From positions 157,053,741-157,117,740 of the forward strand of contig CM041465.1 in NCBI GenBank assembly GCA_023213395.1: 64,000 nucleotides of DNA, in the 5' to 3' direction. The notes beneath the pieces were generated by a model. That model had not been told where the DNA came from, ran no database searches, and saw nothing but the letters and a program-made list of their open reading frames with translations. Source of the DNA: Cycas panzhihuaensis (taxonomy: Eukaryota > Cycadophyta). How positions within the stretch are numbered: the first letter of the stretch is position 1; the number at the start of each line of letters is the position of its first letter. A program made the position numbers and the translations under genes. Positions 1-10,472 of the stretch are shown piece by piece.

Positions 1-1690
1 GATTGTTACTTGCTTATTTAAACGTTTTAGGATCATCACTAGCTATAACTTTGGCCATTAGAGTAAAATTAGCTTGAAGTTTTTATGAATGAGTTTTTCT
101 GATATCCAAAGGATTACCAACATTAGAACCAGCATCAGAAAGAGTTTTCTGAGCCCAAATAGGTTATTTTCTATTGTTGGTTTATTATTTTGGTGAAGTG
201 GGATGACTAGATAAAGTAGAAGTAGTTGGTTCTTTTAAAGTCTAATTTTGAACTTGAGTAGATGAAGACTCAATTGATTCAGAATCAACATGAATGTCAC
301 TGAGATCAATTAAGTGAGTATTAGTTAACAAGTTTTTAACTAGAAGTTCAACATAAGAAGTTTTTTATGAAGAGCCTTCTTCATCAAATATAACATCATG
401 CAATATTAAAATCTTATGCATAGTTGGATTTAGAGGTTTATAAGCTTTACTTTCTTCATTGTAACCAACAAAGATGTATTTAAAACTTTTAGGATCAAGT
501 TTCTAGCATTTTTCTTTGGGAACATATGCCCAAGTAACATTGCCAAAGATTTTTAAGCATTTAATAAAAAGTTTATGCCCAGACCATTTTTGTTCTGGCG
601 TAATATTTTATAAAGATTTATATGGTAAATGATTTAATAAATAGTTGGAGTAAGCAATAACTTATGCCCATAATTTTAAGTCAAGACCCTTTGCATATAA
701 TATGCATCTAGTTATCTCAACAAGTGTATAGTTTTTATGTTTACCAATATCATTTTATTAATAAGTATATGATATAGAATGTTGAAATTGTATTCCATGC
801 TTTTTGCAGTAATTAGTAAAATTATTGCTTAAGTATTCCTTAGTATTATTTGTTTTGAAGATTTTGATTTTAGAGTTTGTTTAAATTTCAATTAAGGTTT
901 TGAATTCAACAAAGATATCTAATACTTGACTTCTTATTTTTAACATATATACCCAGTATTTTCTAGAGAAGTCATCAATAAATATGACAAAATATCTGCT
1001 TCCAGAGTACAAAGGTACTTGGAATGGACCGTAAATATTAGAATGAATAAGTTTAAGTGGAGTTTTTTCTTAAAAGGTAGTATTATTTAGGAAAGGATCC
1101 ATGTGTTGTTTGCCTATTACACTGGCTTCACAAACACCATAGATAGTTTTTAGTGTAGGTAAGCCATGAACCATATCATTATTACTTAGGTACTAGAGTT
1201 TTCCATAACTCGTATGACCAAATTTAGCATGCCAAAGCTTATTGACTAGGTCAAATTTTACTATAAAGGCACTAGAAGTTTTGATTTTAGAATGCTGGAG
1301 ACTTGTTAAGCTATAAAGACCTATTTTATGATCTGTAGGTCTTGAGGTAATTGATTTAAATTTATTTAATGGTTATTTAATAATAAATTTATCTTTCCAT
1401 AATTCTACAATGAGATCTTTCTGGCAGATTTGATATACTGAAAAAAGATTAGGTAATAAGCTAGGAATGTAGAATACATTCTTAATTAAACCATCTTTCA
1501 AGGTAACATCATCTATTCCTTTGGCTTTATGTTGGGTTCCACTCCCAAAAGAGATCTTTTCTTCAAAGTTTGAATAGATTGATATAGAGTAAGATATTCT
1601 TAGTGTCTTATCATATGATGGGGAGCACCTAAATCAAGAATCCACAAGGGTAGTTGAGTAGTTAGTGCTGAAAAAACTATTGTAGAAGTA
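1..1690 (-). pseudogene. Copia Z pol remnant: protease, GAG pre-integrase, integrase
   Basis: A broken polyprotein is readable across several frames. The protease region (about 1610-1650) reads WILDLGAPHHM, where the usual aspartic protease motif D-S/T-G has become D-L-G. The pre-integrase segment near 1200-1230 reads LWHAKFGHTSYG. The integrase core runs from about 1050 down to 690. Its three catalytic positions all appear lost: the first Asp context reads HSNIYGP, the second reads KTNNTKEY, and the Glu context reads IGKHKN. The flanking core is still clear (FIDDFSRKYWVYML). The post-integrase linker includes FVGYNEESKAYKPLNP, and the stretch at 1-200 resembles the region just before the RT (QANFTLMAKVI). 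No active product is expected. Confidence 0.8.
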
Positions 1691-1734
1691 GTTAAAGAAT
1701 GATGAGAATTGTGAGATCGTGATTGGATCCCCTT

Positions 1735-2820
1735 AGAAGCTTTTCAGGTTTCAAAGGAAATTCTTTTCCTACAGACATCAATGGTGTGCCCATTTTTGTG
1801 ACAATAAGCATAACTAATATTCTGATTAGGATTCATATTAATAGTACTCCTTTTTTAAAATGACTATTTAGAGGTATTCTAAGATTTAGGTAATCTAGAA
1901 TACTTAGTGTTATGATGAGGATTATTTTAAGTGGATGAACCTCTATGAGGTTTTTGGAATTTGGGATGATGATGATTATTTTGATAGTTATTTTGATGTT
2001 TAAATTTAGTAAATGATTGTGACTTGGAAAAAAGAGCATGTGAAGGATCTTTTAAATTTTCAGTTTGGATCAACATGTTTTGATGTTCAATAAGTTGATT
2101 CGTTAATTGATCAAAAGTAATTAGTGGATGTCCTACTTGTTACCTAGTGGTTTTGAAAAGATTGAAATATTTTAGTAGTTTGTTAATTGCAAGATGAATG
2201 AGTGTATCATTGTCTTTTACATGTATTACAATGACTACTTTATCACCTACTTTTGTAGAAGATTTGATACAATTTGCTAGGTCTTTATTAATGAGTTAAA
2301 GTTTAGATAAGAAATCTTTAACTTTAGGAAAATCTTCATAATTTAGATCATACATTTATTATTTTAATACAGCTAACTATTGTGTATTAACCCTATCATA
2401 CTTTACCTTAAAAGTTTTCTAGACAATGGCTAGATCATCTGTTTCAGAGAACTGCCTACTAATGTATAGGGAGAGGGAGGATAGGATGGTGCCTAGGGCT
2501 TCATCACAGTTCATTAGATAGAATATATAAGCTTCTGATGTTTCGTCTTTGGGTTTTAGAAACTCACATATGGCATATCACCATATCTTTTGCTATTTAA
2601 GCTATTAGGATATTCTATTTTTCTCGTCAGCATAATTAGAGCTGGTTGATACTGGAATTGGAATACAGGAGGTTGTTCCTAGCATAAGTGCCATATTGAG
2701 AATAAAACTAATGATTAGAGATCCTCTTGGAGGAAAAATAAAGAGGTTATAACCTTTAACAGTAGGTGAATAAAGTGAATAAATCATAGAAATAAGTTTA
2801 TTAATAGACACTGAACATTA
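1735..2820 (-). pseudogene. Copia Z gag remnant
   Basis: A decayed capsid/nucleocapsid region lies upstream of protease Z. The C-terminal part contains a phrase typical of copia gag (LITFDQLTNQLIEHQ) near 2050-2130. It is followed by a zinc-knuckle relic near 1790-1815 reading YAYCHKNGHTIDVC, in which the first cysteine of C-x2-C-x4-H-x4-C has become tyrosine. The N-terminal part (about 2200-2820) is so frameshifted that only short open stretches remain, so the true start is uncertain. Assignment rests on the zinc-knuckle relic and on position between leader and protease. Confidence 0.6.
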
Positions 2821-4519
2821 AGGTAATCTTTAAGTTAATTTGCCATTAAAAGAAAATAATTTTATTAAAAGTTTGATAATCATTAATCAAGAAATATAAG
2901 ATTCTTAATCAAATATTTATGAGAACATAATCAAGAATATGATAGTTACATATTAGTACCATAAAATAAATTAGATATAAAATGAAGCAATTAAATATTG
3001 CATATTTATAACATCATTTGTATTTTTAAAAAAAGGTGAAATAGTGGTTTAACAAAATTCATAAATTTATTAAGAAAAGCATAAGTAAATAATGTTATTA
3101 CTTAATGAATTAAAAAAATAATCAATTGTTTATTAAATTATGGTAAGAATGTGAAGAAAATTAAGAGTTAAAGATACATACCTGAACTTTTGAGGACAAA
3201 AAAAAGGATTGACTTTGAATGAGAATTTGGTTATCAAAATGGCATCTAAAGAACTTGAAAGACCAGCTAAAATGTCCGCATCTGAGTCAGGAATCTAATG
3301 CTTCTTTTGGAATTGGATTCTAACTCTGTATGAAGAAGTTATAGGGAAAAAGGTACATGTACCCCTTTTTTAATAAATAAAAAAAAAAGAAGTTAAAATT
3401 TTAGACCCTTTTGATTAATAAAGTCAAGTGATATAAAATGGTGATAGGACCAGGGGCTATTAGGCTAGGGAGCTTAGGAACTTATAATAAAAAAAAAGGT
3501 AGGTTTAAAAAGACAAATTAATAGAGGTGAAATCTGACTAATATAATTTCTTGAATTTAACCCTAAAAATAGGGTTCTGATCAAATTCGACTATGCAGGG
3601 TGGCGAGCCGAGGATTTTCATGCATCTAGGCATCTCTATTTCTCCATTTCTTTTGAATGTTAATGCATCTGGGCATCTTTGTTTCCTCTATTTAAGAAGA
3701 TGGCAGATTCTCAATTTCTTCGTGTCAACTTCATTTCATCATGAGGTGCATCTCTTCCATCTAGGCTTCTCCTCCATCTCGTACGACATCTCGCAGCTTC
3801 CTAACTTAGGATCACCTTTGTGTTGGCATGTCTTCTCTTATCTCAAGTGTTACATCTTCATTTCTCCATCTAGGAGATGGTGGATGTCTGGTGAGAGCCA
3901 TTAATAGCATGTTAGCTTCATTTCTCTGTTTCTTCAAAGTGCTAGTTACAATGCAGCTCCTTTTGTAGAAGACCAAATGGACTGCACTGTGGAGATTATA
4001 TACAAAGAGTATTAACTATATTTTGAGAGATTTATCTTCTCCATTTAAGTGCCTCCTCTATCTAGGTGTCTTAGTTTCTCCTTAGTGGCATGGGCAATGG
4101 ATCCTTATATTACTTTGTCTTTAATGTGATAAATCTCAGGCAGGGCCGTGGATGGTTTGGCAGAGTCTTCGTCTGAGAGCCGTGGAGACTGGTGTTATTG
4201 GCATCTTCATCTATGTATTATTTTTTAATAGTAGAGTAGCATGAAAAGTAGTCATTTCATCCTTCGTATTTACCTAGGATTTGGTATGTAAGCTATGGAC
4301 ATTTGGTAGGTAGCGTGAATGGACGATTAGAGAGTCTAGAGTAAGCGAGGGTGTGCCAGAGCCCACAACATTTCTTGTAACAACAACGAGCAAGTAGACC
4401 CTTTTATCATAGTCAATGAATGACAAGTGTAGAGAGATTTTTATATGGGGCAACTCTACAGTTTATTCTTCTTCAACCTTGTGTCATAATCTAATTTTAA
4501 ATGCCTATTTTAAAATCCT
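2821..4519 (-). other. Leader of copia Z, no gene seen
   Basis: Noncoding stretch between the Z primer-binding site and its gag. The 3590-4110 part is less AT-rich and contains several imperfect repeats of a CATCTAGGC/CTCCATCTAGG motif. A 103-codon plus-strand open frame at 3593-3904 is read as chance, because it has no recognisable domain and lies antisense inside a retroelement leader. Confidence 0.5.
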
Positions 4520-4531
4520 GCTGTGATACCA
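4520..4531 (-). other. Primer-binding site of copia Z
   Basis: On the minus strand this reads TGGTATCACAGC, one base from the plant initiator-Met tRNA complement TGGTATCAGAGC. It lies directly 3' of the Z 5' LTR end, as expected for minus-strand cDNA priming. Confidence 0.8.
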
Positions 4532-4584
4532 TATTGGAGAGAGGGTGTAAACAATAATTTAAATTTAGATAAAGGTAAATCATT
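4532..4584 (-). repeat. Copia Z 5' LTR, fragment 1 (3' end of LTR)
   Basis: LTR sequence next to the Z PBS, cut at 4584 by insertion of element A. The duplicated target TCATT (4580-4584) recurs at 10468-10472, where the LTR resumes. Confidence 0.6.
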
Positions 4585-4914
4585 TGAAGGAATAATGATT
4601 ATTATATAAACATATAAGTCTTTGTATTCAATCCATGATGAATGAGTACATAGTAAATTTCTAAATATAGGTGGTGTCTAAAGACACCAGGTTTGCATAC
4701 CCCTCTAAATATATAATTTGAGGGAGGAGGAAAACTCCTCAACTTCTAGAATTTAAATAATAATAAAATATTATATAACTTAACTCAAATTAACTTTAAC
4801 CTTACCTTATACTTACCTTTACATGTAAGCACCCACATGTATAAATTGGTGGGAGTGGGGTGTGCACTCTCCTGTGTGAAAGGTAGGAATGGGGTGATGA
4901 TCATTAACCCCAAC
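4585..4914 (-). repeat. 3' LTR of element A
   Basis: On the plus strand it begins TGAAGGAATAATG and ends CCCCAACA, i.e. TG...CA. It matches 10149-10467 and the LTRs of F. It contains the palindromic stem GGTGTCTAAAGACACC, conserved in all four LTRs of A and F. Confidence 0.9.
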
Positions 4915-4928
4915 ATTCTCTTCCTTAA
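4915..4928 (-). other. Polypurine tract of element A
   Basis: On the minus strand this reads ATTAAGGAAGAGAA, directly before the 3' LTR start TGTTGGGG. The F equivalent is the cleaner CATTAAGGGGGAGAA. It is the expected plus-strand priming site. Confidence 0.7.
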
Positions 4929-4998
4929 TAGTCATCATGAACAACTTTGTTTTCTCTTTAAACTTGTGAAATTTAAACTTGAAAAAAACTTTGAAAAT

Positions 4999-5634
4999 TT
5001 ATCTTTTAGCTTGATCACTACTAACTTGCTTCATCATTTTAGTAATATGTGTCATTTTACCATTGAGTGGTTCAAAAAATCTCCAATTAAGTATAACTTG
5101 ATTCAAATGTGGATGTGTGGCTGCAACTTTGACTTTATCTCTTAGAACTTTAACTTTATCTTTTGACTTTGCGTTGTGAGAAACTATCATATCATAAGAT
5201 TTCTCCCCCTTAAATGGAGGATCAGCTTCTTGTGCAACAAGATGATCATGCATTTAACTTGAATTTCCCTCTTTGATCTTTCCATTACAATCATCCTACT
5301 CTGGCATCTGTCTCACATGCTCAACAATATCAATGTTAAGTTCATTTATATTAAGGGTTTCTCCCCTATAAATGGAATGTAAGGTGTCCTATATAGTTTT
5401 GGAGGTTGTCATTTAACAAACTTTAGAAAACACATTATTATCCATAGTACAAAATAATATGCCTAAGACTTCATTATCTTTTTTAAAATTTTCTTTAATA
5501 TTAAGATCATATTCATCTTGTAGGTAACCCTAAAGATTATTTATAATAAAATAATTTTACATTATTTTATGCCATTGTGAAAAATTATGGCCATCAAATA
5601 TAGGGAATTATATTTTATTTAGATTGATTGCCAT
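4999..5634 (-). pseudogene. Gag-like remnant of element A at its 3' end
   Basis: Reading from an ATG at 5634, the minus strand gives a copia-gag-like start: MAINLNK, then FDGHNFSQWHKIM, then YLQDEYDLNIKENFKKDNEVLG, ILFCTMDNNVFSKV. This resembles the FDG-x-NFxxW entry of copia gags such as the one at 23203. Stops interrupt it. The last part (5253-4999) is open for 84 codons and ends in a lysine-rich stretch. The gag lies only about 85 bp from the 3' LTR, with 4.5 kb between PBS and its start, the opposite of normal retrotransposon order. F carries the same remnant at the same place. Confidence 0.6.
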
Positions 5635-7715
5635 TTGTATTGAAAATTTTAGTACATAAAAAAAAAAAACTTTTACCAAGTAAATTTTTATACTTCTCAA
5701 CAAAATATGTGCCTTTAGAAGGAATGAATTAATAAACTTATATATAATTTCTAATATACTCTTTGAAAGAACTATGTAAGTAATCACAATGCCTTTGAAA
5801 AATGAAAGATGCCTTTAAAAAATAACTCAACTAGATGGAACTTTTATAAGTACAAGAAGTAAGTGAACTTTTTCAACAATGATGAATAAAAAAAAATCAT
5901 TTTAATAAGTGTATGCATTTAGAATAACCTTTGAAATATGCCTTTCAGATATACTTTGAAATATAATGAATATAAGAGTAAATTTTGTATGTAACTAAGA
6001 TCTTTTTAACTATGCAAATCTAAAGTGACACTTTTGATGATGAAAAATAAAGAATCTTTAACCTTTTGATTTTTCAAATGAATAAATACAAACTTTCAAT
6101 GCAAGAAATCCTTTTACCTTGATGAAGATATATAATGCTAAAAGTATGAAATATATAAGTATATTTTCACTTTAGAAAAATGAAGATGAAACTTAAAGAA
6201 AAATGAATTGTACATGTTTTATGTTATAAGACCAATTGGCTTGTCACTTGATTTAAATATATATGAGCAATTTCTGCTACAGATTAGCTTTAAAAGTGGC
6301 TATATGAAAGTCAAATAAGAGCCTCAAACATGTATTATAATTGATCAATAAGAAATGAAATAAAGAACTCCTTAAGAAAGGTTTAGAAGACAAGTCTGAT
6401 GAGGTATCTTAAAAGCTCAAGTTGAGCAGCTTCAAAGTTATACAAAACAATGTCAAAATAAAGTGAAATTACACCAATTTTAAAATCAATGAAATATCTA
6501 GTCAACGAAACTGACCATTTTGATAACGGATTCCTGCAAGTCAAAATTTTAATATACTAAAGATGCGATCATCTTTTTGAGGCTTAACGGGAGTCTTAGG
6601 CTCAAAATATTATGAAATACTAGTAAAAACTTTATATAACAATGTAAAATGATAAAAAATACTTAATATACTTTTCAGCTAAAAAACTTTGAGAAATAAT
6701 ATATAAAAATATGGAATAATGACAAATTAGAAGTTATTATGTACCTCAAATTTAATAGCTTAGAGCACCTATAAAATAGACTCAAAATGCAATAAAAATA
6801 ACTTGAAATTATAGATATCTAAAAACTCTTTCACTAGAATCAAACGGTACTCAATTCTGAGTTATGAAGCTCAAGATATTAAAGAAACTGTAAAAAGTGT
6901 CTTACTAAGTTTAATAATATAGGCAATAAAAATAAGGTCAATTTTGACCTACTCAAATCTGCAAGATATTGATTCAAATCAAGAAAAAAATACCTTTAGG
7001 CAGTAGTGCTCTGAATCAATATTCCAACAAATCTTATGGTTTTGAAATTTGATTTCTAGTTGAGGAGATATAGCTGAAAATGTAAGTAATATTTTTTATA
7101 TAAATATAATAAAAAATACTAAAGTGTCACTTTCACCAATTAAAATAATGATTAAAACAAATACTAAAAAATAAAAGGAGTAGATAGAGATGAAGTTTGC
7201 TAAAAATATATTGTTTTAGAGTAGATCTGGGTAAAAAAATAATCTCTCAGTGATAAAGTATAACCTGATAAAAAAAGGTTTTTGTGAAAATAGTTTAAAA
7301 AGGCTTTGAAAATAAATGATTGGATTTAAACTGATTGAAATCATGTCAAATTAGCTCCAAATATAGAAAATAACTAATTGAAATTATACCTTAGAAAATT
7401 TTAGACTCAACAGGATAGGTTTCGTTAGAAACTGATACTCCAATCAAGAGATATAGCAAAAATTAGTTGGGTACCTTATGTTTGAATGCAAAATTTTAAA
7501 AAATAAAAAGAAAAAATGTTATAAAGTTTATGTTGGCCCCTTTTTCTACTGGCGGCTAGTCATGTGAGGGATTAATATGATTTGGGCTAAGTGTCGAAGG
7601 GGGCTTGGACCTTTAAAACCCTAGATTTTAAAATTTATACAATTTACTTTAATTTTTTAAAACTTTATAAAAAATTAAAAATTAAAAAAAATAAAAAACA
7701 AAGAATGATATGCCA
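5635..7715 (-). other. Noncoding backbone shared by elements A and F
   Basis: No coding potential is evident. The stretch aligns throughout with 52428-54585 in F. It contains scattered short direct repeats around TGCCTTTGAAAAATG and AACTTTGAGAAATAA. Conservation between A and F in noncoding sequence defines the element family and the left breakpoint of the captured segment, near 7716. Confidence 0.6.
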
Positions 7716-8218
7716 CCGCCGCTTGAATACGCAGATGGAAAAAATGACTCAGAGACAGTGAACAATGGCTTGATCTGCAGTAGTTTAGTATGGATTAATG
7801 ACGATTATGTCGAAATGAGGCTTTGATAGAGATCGAAGGAGTATCCAATTGCTGATGCATGACTCACAACTCTCATTGGGATATTATCAGATCAATTGCT
7901 GGTATAATATAAGTGCTACTTCTGTGCAAAGAGTTTTGTGGCACTTAGAAATATTCTTGCACTTTTGATGCATTTGTAGGATGGAGTGATGCAGGTTTGA
8001 AGGCAGTGTATCAAGGCGGCGCCAGAATAGGGTAGTAGAGTCACTATTTTTACAGTTTCTGTTTATGGCAGCGTACAGGTTTTTGCTACGGTAGATGTCC
8101 TTCTACAGCAAAAACCCTTCGCAGTCACAGTGGGACTGGAGATAACCCCTAACAGTGGGAAAGTAGATGGTTAACTCTACGAAGCATTAGGTTGTAGACA
8201 ACCCTAGAACAACCAGAC

Positions 8219-8475
8219 GATGAGGGCAAGCAGATGGACTTTGCTAAGGTAGAAAAATGTGTGCACACTACTAGAGGCAGTAGCACGAGTATTGTCAGTA
8301 ATTTGTGTATTCATGAAGATACTACCAAATATCTTCTGAACTTAGATATAAGTTTAGCTCACTATGGTCTAAAGACTTGGTTAATGAGAGAGGATCCTCT
8401 ACTTGACAGTGATCCAAAGAGAAGTTCTATGGAGGGGATAATCAATACAAGGTTAGCAGCTAAGCTTTGGAACCT
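8219..8475 (+). pseudogene. SLU7: Captured fragment of the splicing factor SLU7
   Basis: The frame from 8219 reads DEGKQMDFAKVEK, then EDTTKYLLNLDI, AHYGLKTWLMREDPLLDSDP. These match the conserved core of plant SLU7 (QMDFAKVEKRVRTT; EDTAKYLLNLDVNSAHYDPK; MREDPLPDADP). A one-base frameshift near 8418 then moves the match to the next frame: KFYGGDNQYK and ALE, with a stop at a Gln position. The fragment is therefore about 85 contiguous codons of SLU7 with no intron visible, which suggests a spliced RNA source or a single exon. SLU7 acts in the second step of pre-mRNA splicing and 3' splice site choice. This copy is broken and lies antisense inside an LTR element, so no function is implied. Confidence 0.8.
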
Positions 8476-8654
8476 GCCACTGTACGGTAAACTATGGAAT
8501 ACGATGAAATCAATTCTTACATGACAAATTATTCACCAATAAGAAGTCTGCTATATAACATGCACTAATTCAAATTGTCACTATTATTCTCGAGGAAAGT
8601 GAAGAGGCTACCTCAGCTAAAGTTGGTTCATGACATGTAAGTCCAAACATGACA

Positions 8655-8930
8655 CAACTTTTATTTGTGGGGTTACAAGCTGGCAGTCTGATTGGCATTT
8701 CTGGGAATAATATTAAAGATATAAGAAATGATTTTGGTGCTACTGTCTAGATTATACCACAGGATCACTTACCAATATGTGCATCTACATCTGAAATAAA
8801 CCATTTAGTGCAAATATCGGGGGAACCGTTTAGTGCAAATATCGGGGGAAGTATCTCAAGAATAGCAAGCACGCATGCCTAGAGATATTGGAGAGCATTA
8901 CGTGGTTCTTTCTGCCTTCTTGTCTCAGAT
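8655..8930 (+). pseudogene. Captured fragment of a KH-domain RNA-binding protein
   Basis: The plus-strand frame reads LFVGLQAGSLIGISGNNIKD, IRNDFGATV, a stop, IIPQDHLPICASTSE, HLVQISGE. This fits a KH domain: QAGSLIG followed by the GxxG loop (here GISG), helix, then the IxILP-like strand and the CAS/ERxVxISG strand of plant poly(C)-binding-like KH proteins. The in-frame stop falls where a Gln codon is expected (CAG to TAG). A tandem duplication of about 25 bp (8811-8850) disrupts the last strand. After it, GEVSQ and a possible third helix (CLEILESI) continue in shifted frames. KH domains bind single-stranded RNA. Family assignment is good; the exact parent gene is not recognised. Confidence 0.65.
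8811..8850 (+). repeat. Short tandem duplication inside captured KH fragment
   Basis: The unit TTTAGTGCAAATATCGGGGG occurs twice, about 25 bp apart. It duplicates the VQISGE-coding stretch and shifts the reading context. Confidence 0.85.
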
Positions 8931-9639
8931 AAAAGAGTATCTACATAAACTTGGAGGAAAAATTATAGCCATAAAGAATCATCAAGAGGTGGAAGAAGTA
9001 GAAATTACTGCAGTTATCTGACTGGCATGAAGGATGATAGTGCAAGGATTTACCTGTGCATTTTTACAACTAATAAGATACTAGATGTAAATATTTATGA
9101 TTATCTTAATGAAAAATAAGCCCACTACCTTAATAAATAAAAAATGTGCAAAAAAAGAGAGTCAGATCTTAACATATCATGATCAACATAGAGCCACAAA
9201 TGAAGGATTGTAATACAAATATTCAACAACAAAAAAAAAAATATATTAAACCAGATCTGAGTGAAGACAAATGTAAAGAAGATATTCTAAATCCCACAAG
9301 TGATACCAAATGTTTCAAATATTTTGGAGAAGATATATCAAAGAAATGTATATATATATGAAGAACCTAGTAATGTCGCTGTAACAGATTTGTAGCAGAT
9401 TGACTTCTGAGGATAAGATCTTCTTCCACAATGGTTGAAACTTCAAACAGATTTCTCCAGTAGACAGATTAGCTTGCCAAGATTCCAATAAGTAGTCAAA
9501 TACAACACTTTTATCAAGAGGATGTAAAGATAGATCAGCAAAATAAATATCAATCGTAGCTTGCTAAAACTTGGAAAAAATAGTGAATAGATAGTAAAAA
9601 CTGTAGTATAACTTCTCCAAGAAACTTGTAAGCTGAATA

Positions 9640-10030
9640 TGCACCAAATATTGTAAAGGTCTAAGAAAACGTATTGAACAAATGGATTAAATATACTAAA
9701 AAATGGTCAAATATTTAACAAAATATGCAGATTTAGAAAAAATATTACATAGATCTAGAAAAAATATTGAATAAATAGACAAAATACACTAGAAATGGTT
9801 AAATATTTTAAAAAAATATTTAAAACTTGTTAATAAAAACTTTGTAGAGTGATAAAATCTTAAATACTTGTTGATTATAGCTATGCTTCTGTACAGATCT
9901 AGAAAAATATTTGTTATTGTACAAGTATAAATCAAGAATAATCAAATCTTTAATAAGAAATAATACAAGAAACTGCTAAAAAACTTTGTAGAAAATGAAT
10001 ATAACCAATATTTGCTTATTTTGAGTAGAT
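9640..10030 (-). repeat. Subterminal repeats in the 5' region of A
   Basis: Imperfect direct repeats built around AGATCTAGAAAAAATATTG, AATAAATAGACAAAATACAC and AAACTTTGTAGAGTGATAAA. The same units occur at 55740-56230 in F, in a larger number. They lie between the PBS and the captured segment. Confidence 0.6.
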
Positions 10031-10134
10031 CTGCTTCAAATGCTAATGGATCTTCTTGCTCCTCAAAAAAAACTTTAATATGCCAAAAATCTAAGCAACA
10101 GGCCAACAACCTAGGCAACATGCTAGCAATCTAT

Positions 10135-10146
10135 GCTCTAATACTA
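10135..10146 (-). other. Decayed primer-binding site of element A
   Basis: On the minus strand this reads TAGTATTAGAGC, three transitions from TGGTATCAGAGC. It lies 2 bp inside the 5' LTR. F has the intact version at the homologous place. Confidence 0.7.
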
Positions 10147-10148
10147 AA

Positions 10149-10467
10149 TAAAGGAATAATGATGGAGACAGAGTAGAGCATAATCAAATAATCAAAACCA
10201 TTGTTGTATAAAAGTCTTTGTATTCAATCCATGATGAGTGAGTGCATAGGAAATTTCTAAATGTAGGCGGTGTCTAAAGACACCAGGGTTGCACACCCTA
10301 AAATTCAAATAATAATAGAATATTACATAACTTAACTCAAATTAACTTTAACCTTACCTTATACTTACCTTCACATGTAAGTACCTACATATGTAAATTG
10401 GTGGGAGTGGGGTGTGCACTCTCCTGTGTGAAAGGTGGGAGTGGGGTGATGATCAATAACCCCAACA
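10149..10467 (-). repeat. 5' LTR of element A
   Basis: Homologous to 4585-4914. The left terminus has decayed from TG to TA; the right end CCCCAACA is intact and abuts the TCATT duplication. An internal deletion relative to the 3' LTR removes part of the AAATATATAATTTGAGGGAGG stretch. Confidence 0.88.
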
Positions 10468-10472
10468 TCATT

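Larger units (their letters stand above)
1..4584 (-). mobile_element. Ty1/copia element Z, 5' two-thirds, runs off left edge
   Basis: Read on the minus strand from right to left it shows: a 5' LTR end at 4532-4584, a PBS at 4520-4531, a noncoding leader, a gag remnant, protease, GAG pre-integrase and integrase remnants, and the linker before the reverse transcriptase. The RT, RNase H and 3' LTR lie beyond base 1. The domain order PR-INT-RT identifies copia rather than gypsy. Many stops and frameshifts show that it is old and inactive. The rest of its 5' LTR is at 10473-10769 and 17067-~17100, because element A and LINE1 inserted into it. Confidence 0.85.
7716..9350 (+). other. Acquired non-element segment inside A (about 1.6 kb)
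   Basis: Between the A/F-shared backbone on either side, A and F share no sequence here. The segment is less AT-rich than the backbone. It contains two recognisable plus-strand host gene fragments (8219-8475 and ~8655-8930), plus unassigned sequence at 7740-8200 and 8940-9350. The plus strand is antisense to the element. Breakpoints are approximate, taken from where A and F stop and resume matching. Confidence 0.7.
4585..10467 (-). mobile_element. Non-autonomous gene-capturing LTR retrotransposon A
   Basis: About 5.9 kb, flanked by a perfect 5-bp target duplication TCATT (4580-4584 and 10468-10472). It has two LTRs (4585-4914 and 10149-10467), a PBS relic, a PPT and a gag-like remnant next to the 3' LTR, but no protease, integrase, RT or RNase H. 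Its backbone aligns along its length with element F (51346-56710), except for a central segment (about 7716-9350) that is unrelated to F and carries fragments of host RNA-processing genes. It inserted into the 5' LTR of copia Z. It would have depended on pol proteins from another element for mobility. Compared with LARD-type elements, it is unusual in holding a gag relic and captured genes. Confidence 0.9.

Noticed and set aside
3593-3904. 103-codon plus-strand open frame in the Z leader
   Set aside because: Repetitive CATCTAGGC-type sequence, no recognisable domain, antisense in a retroelement leader.
5635-7715. CRISPR-like or satellite array from recurring short AT-rich repeats
   Set aside because: Repeats are irregular in length and spacing, there are no unique spacers, and the context is a plant retroelement.
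8234-8524. Treating the 96-codon frame at 8234 as a complete small gene
   Set aside because: It matches an internal part of SLU7, shifts frame near 8418 relative to that match, and lies antisense in an LTR element; it is a captured fragment.
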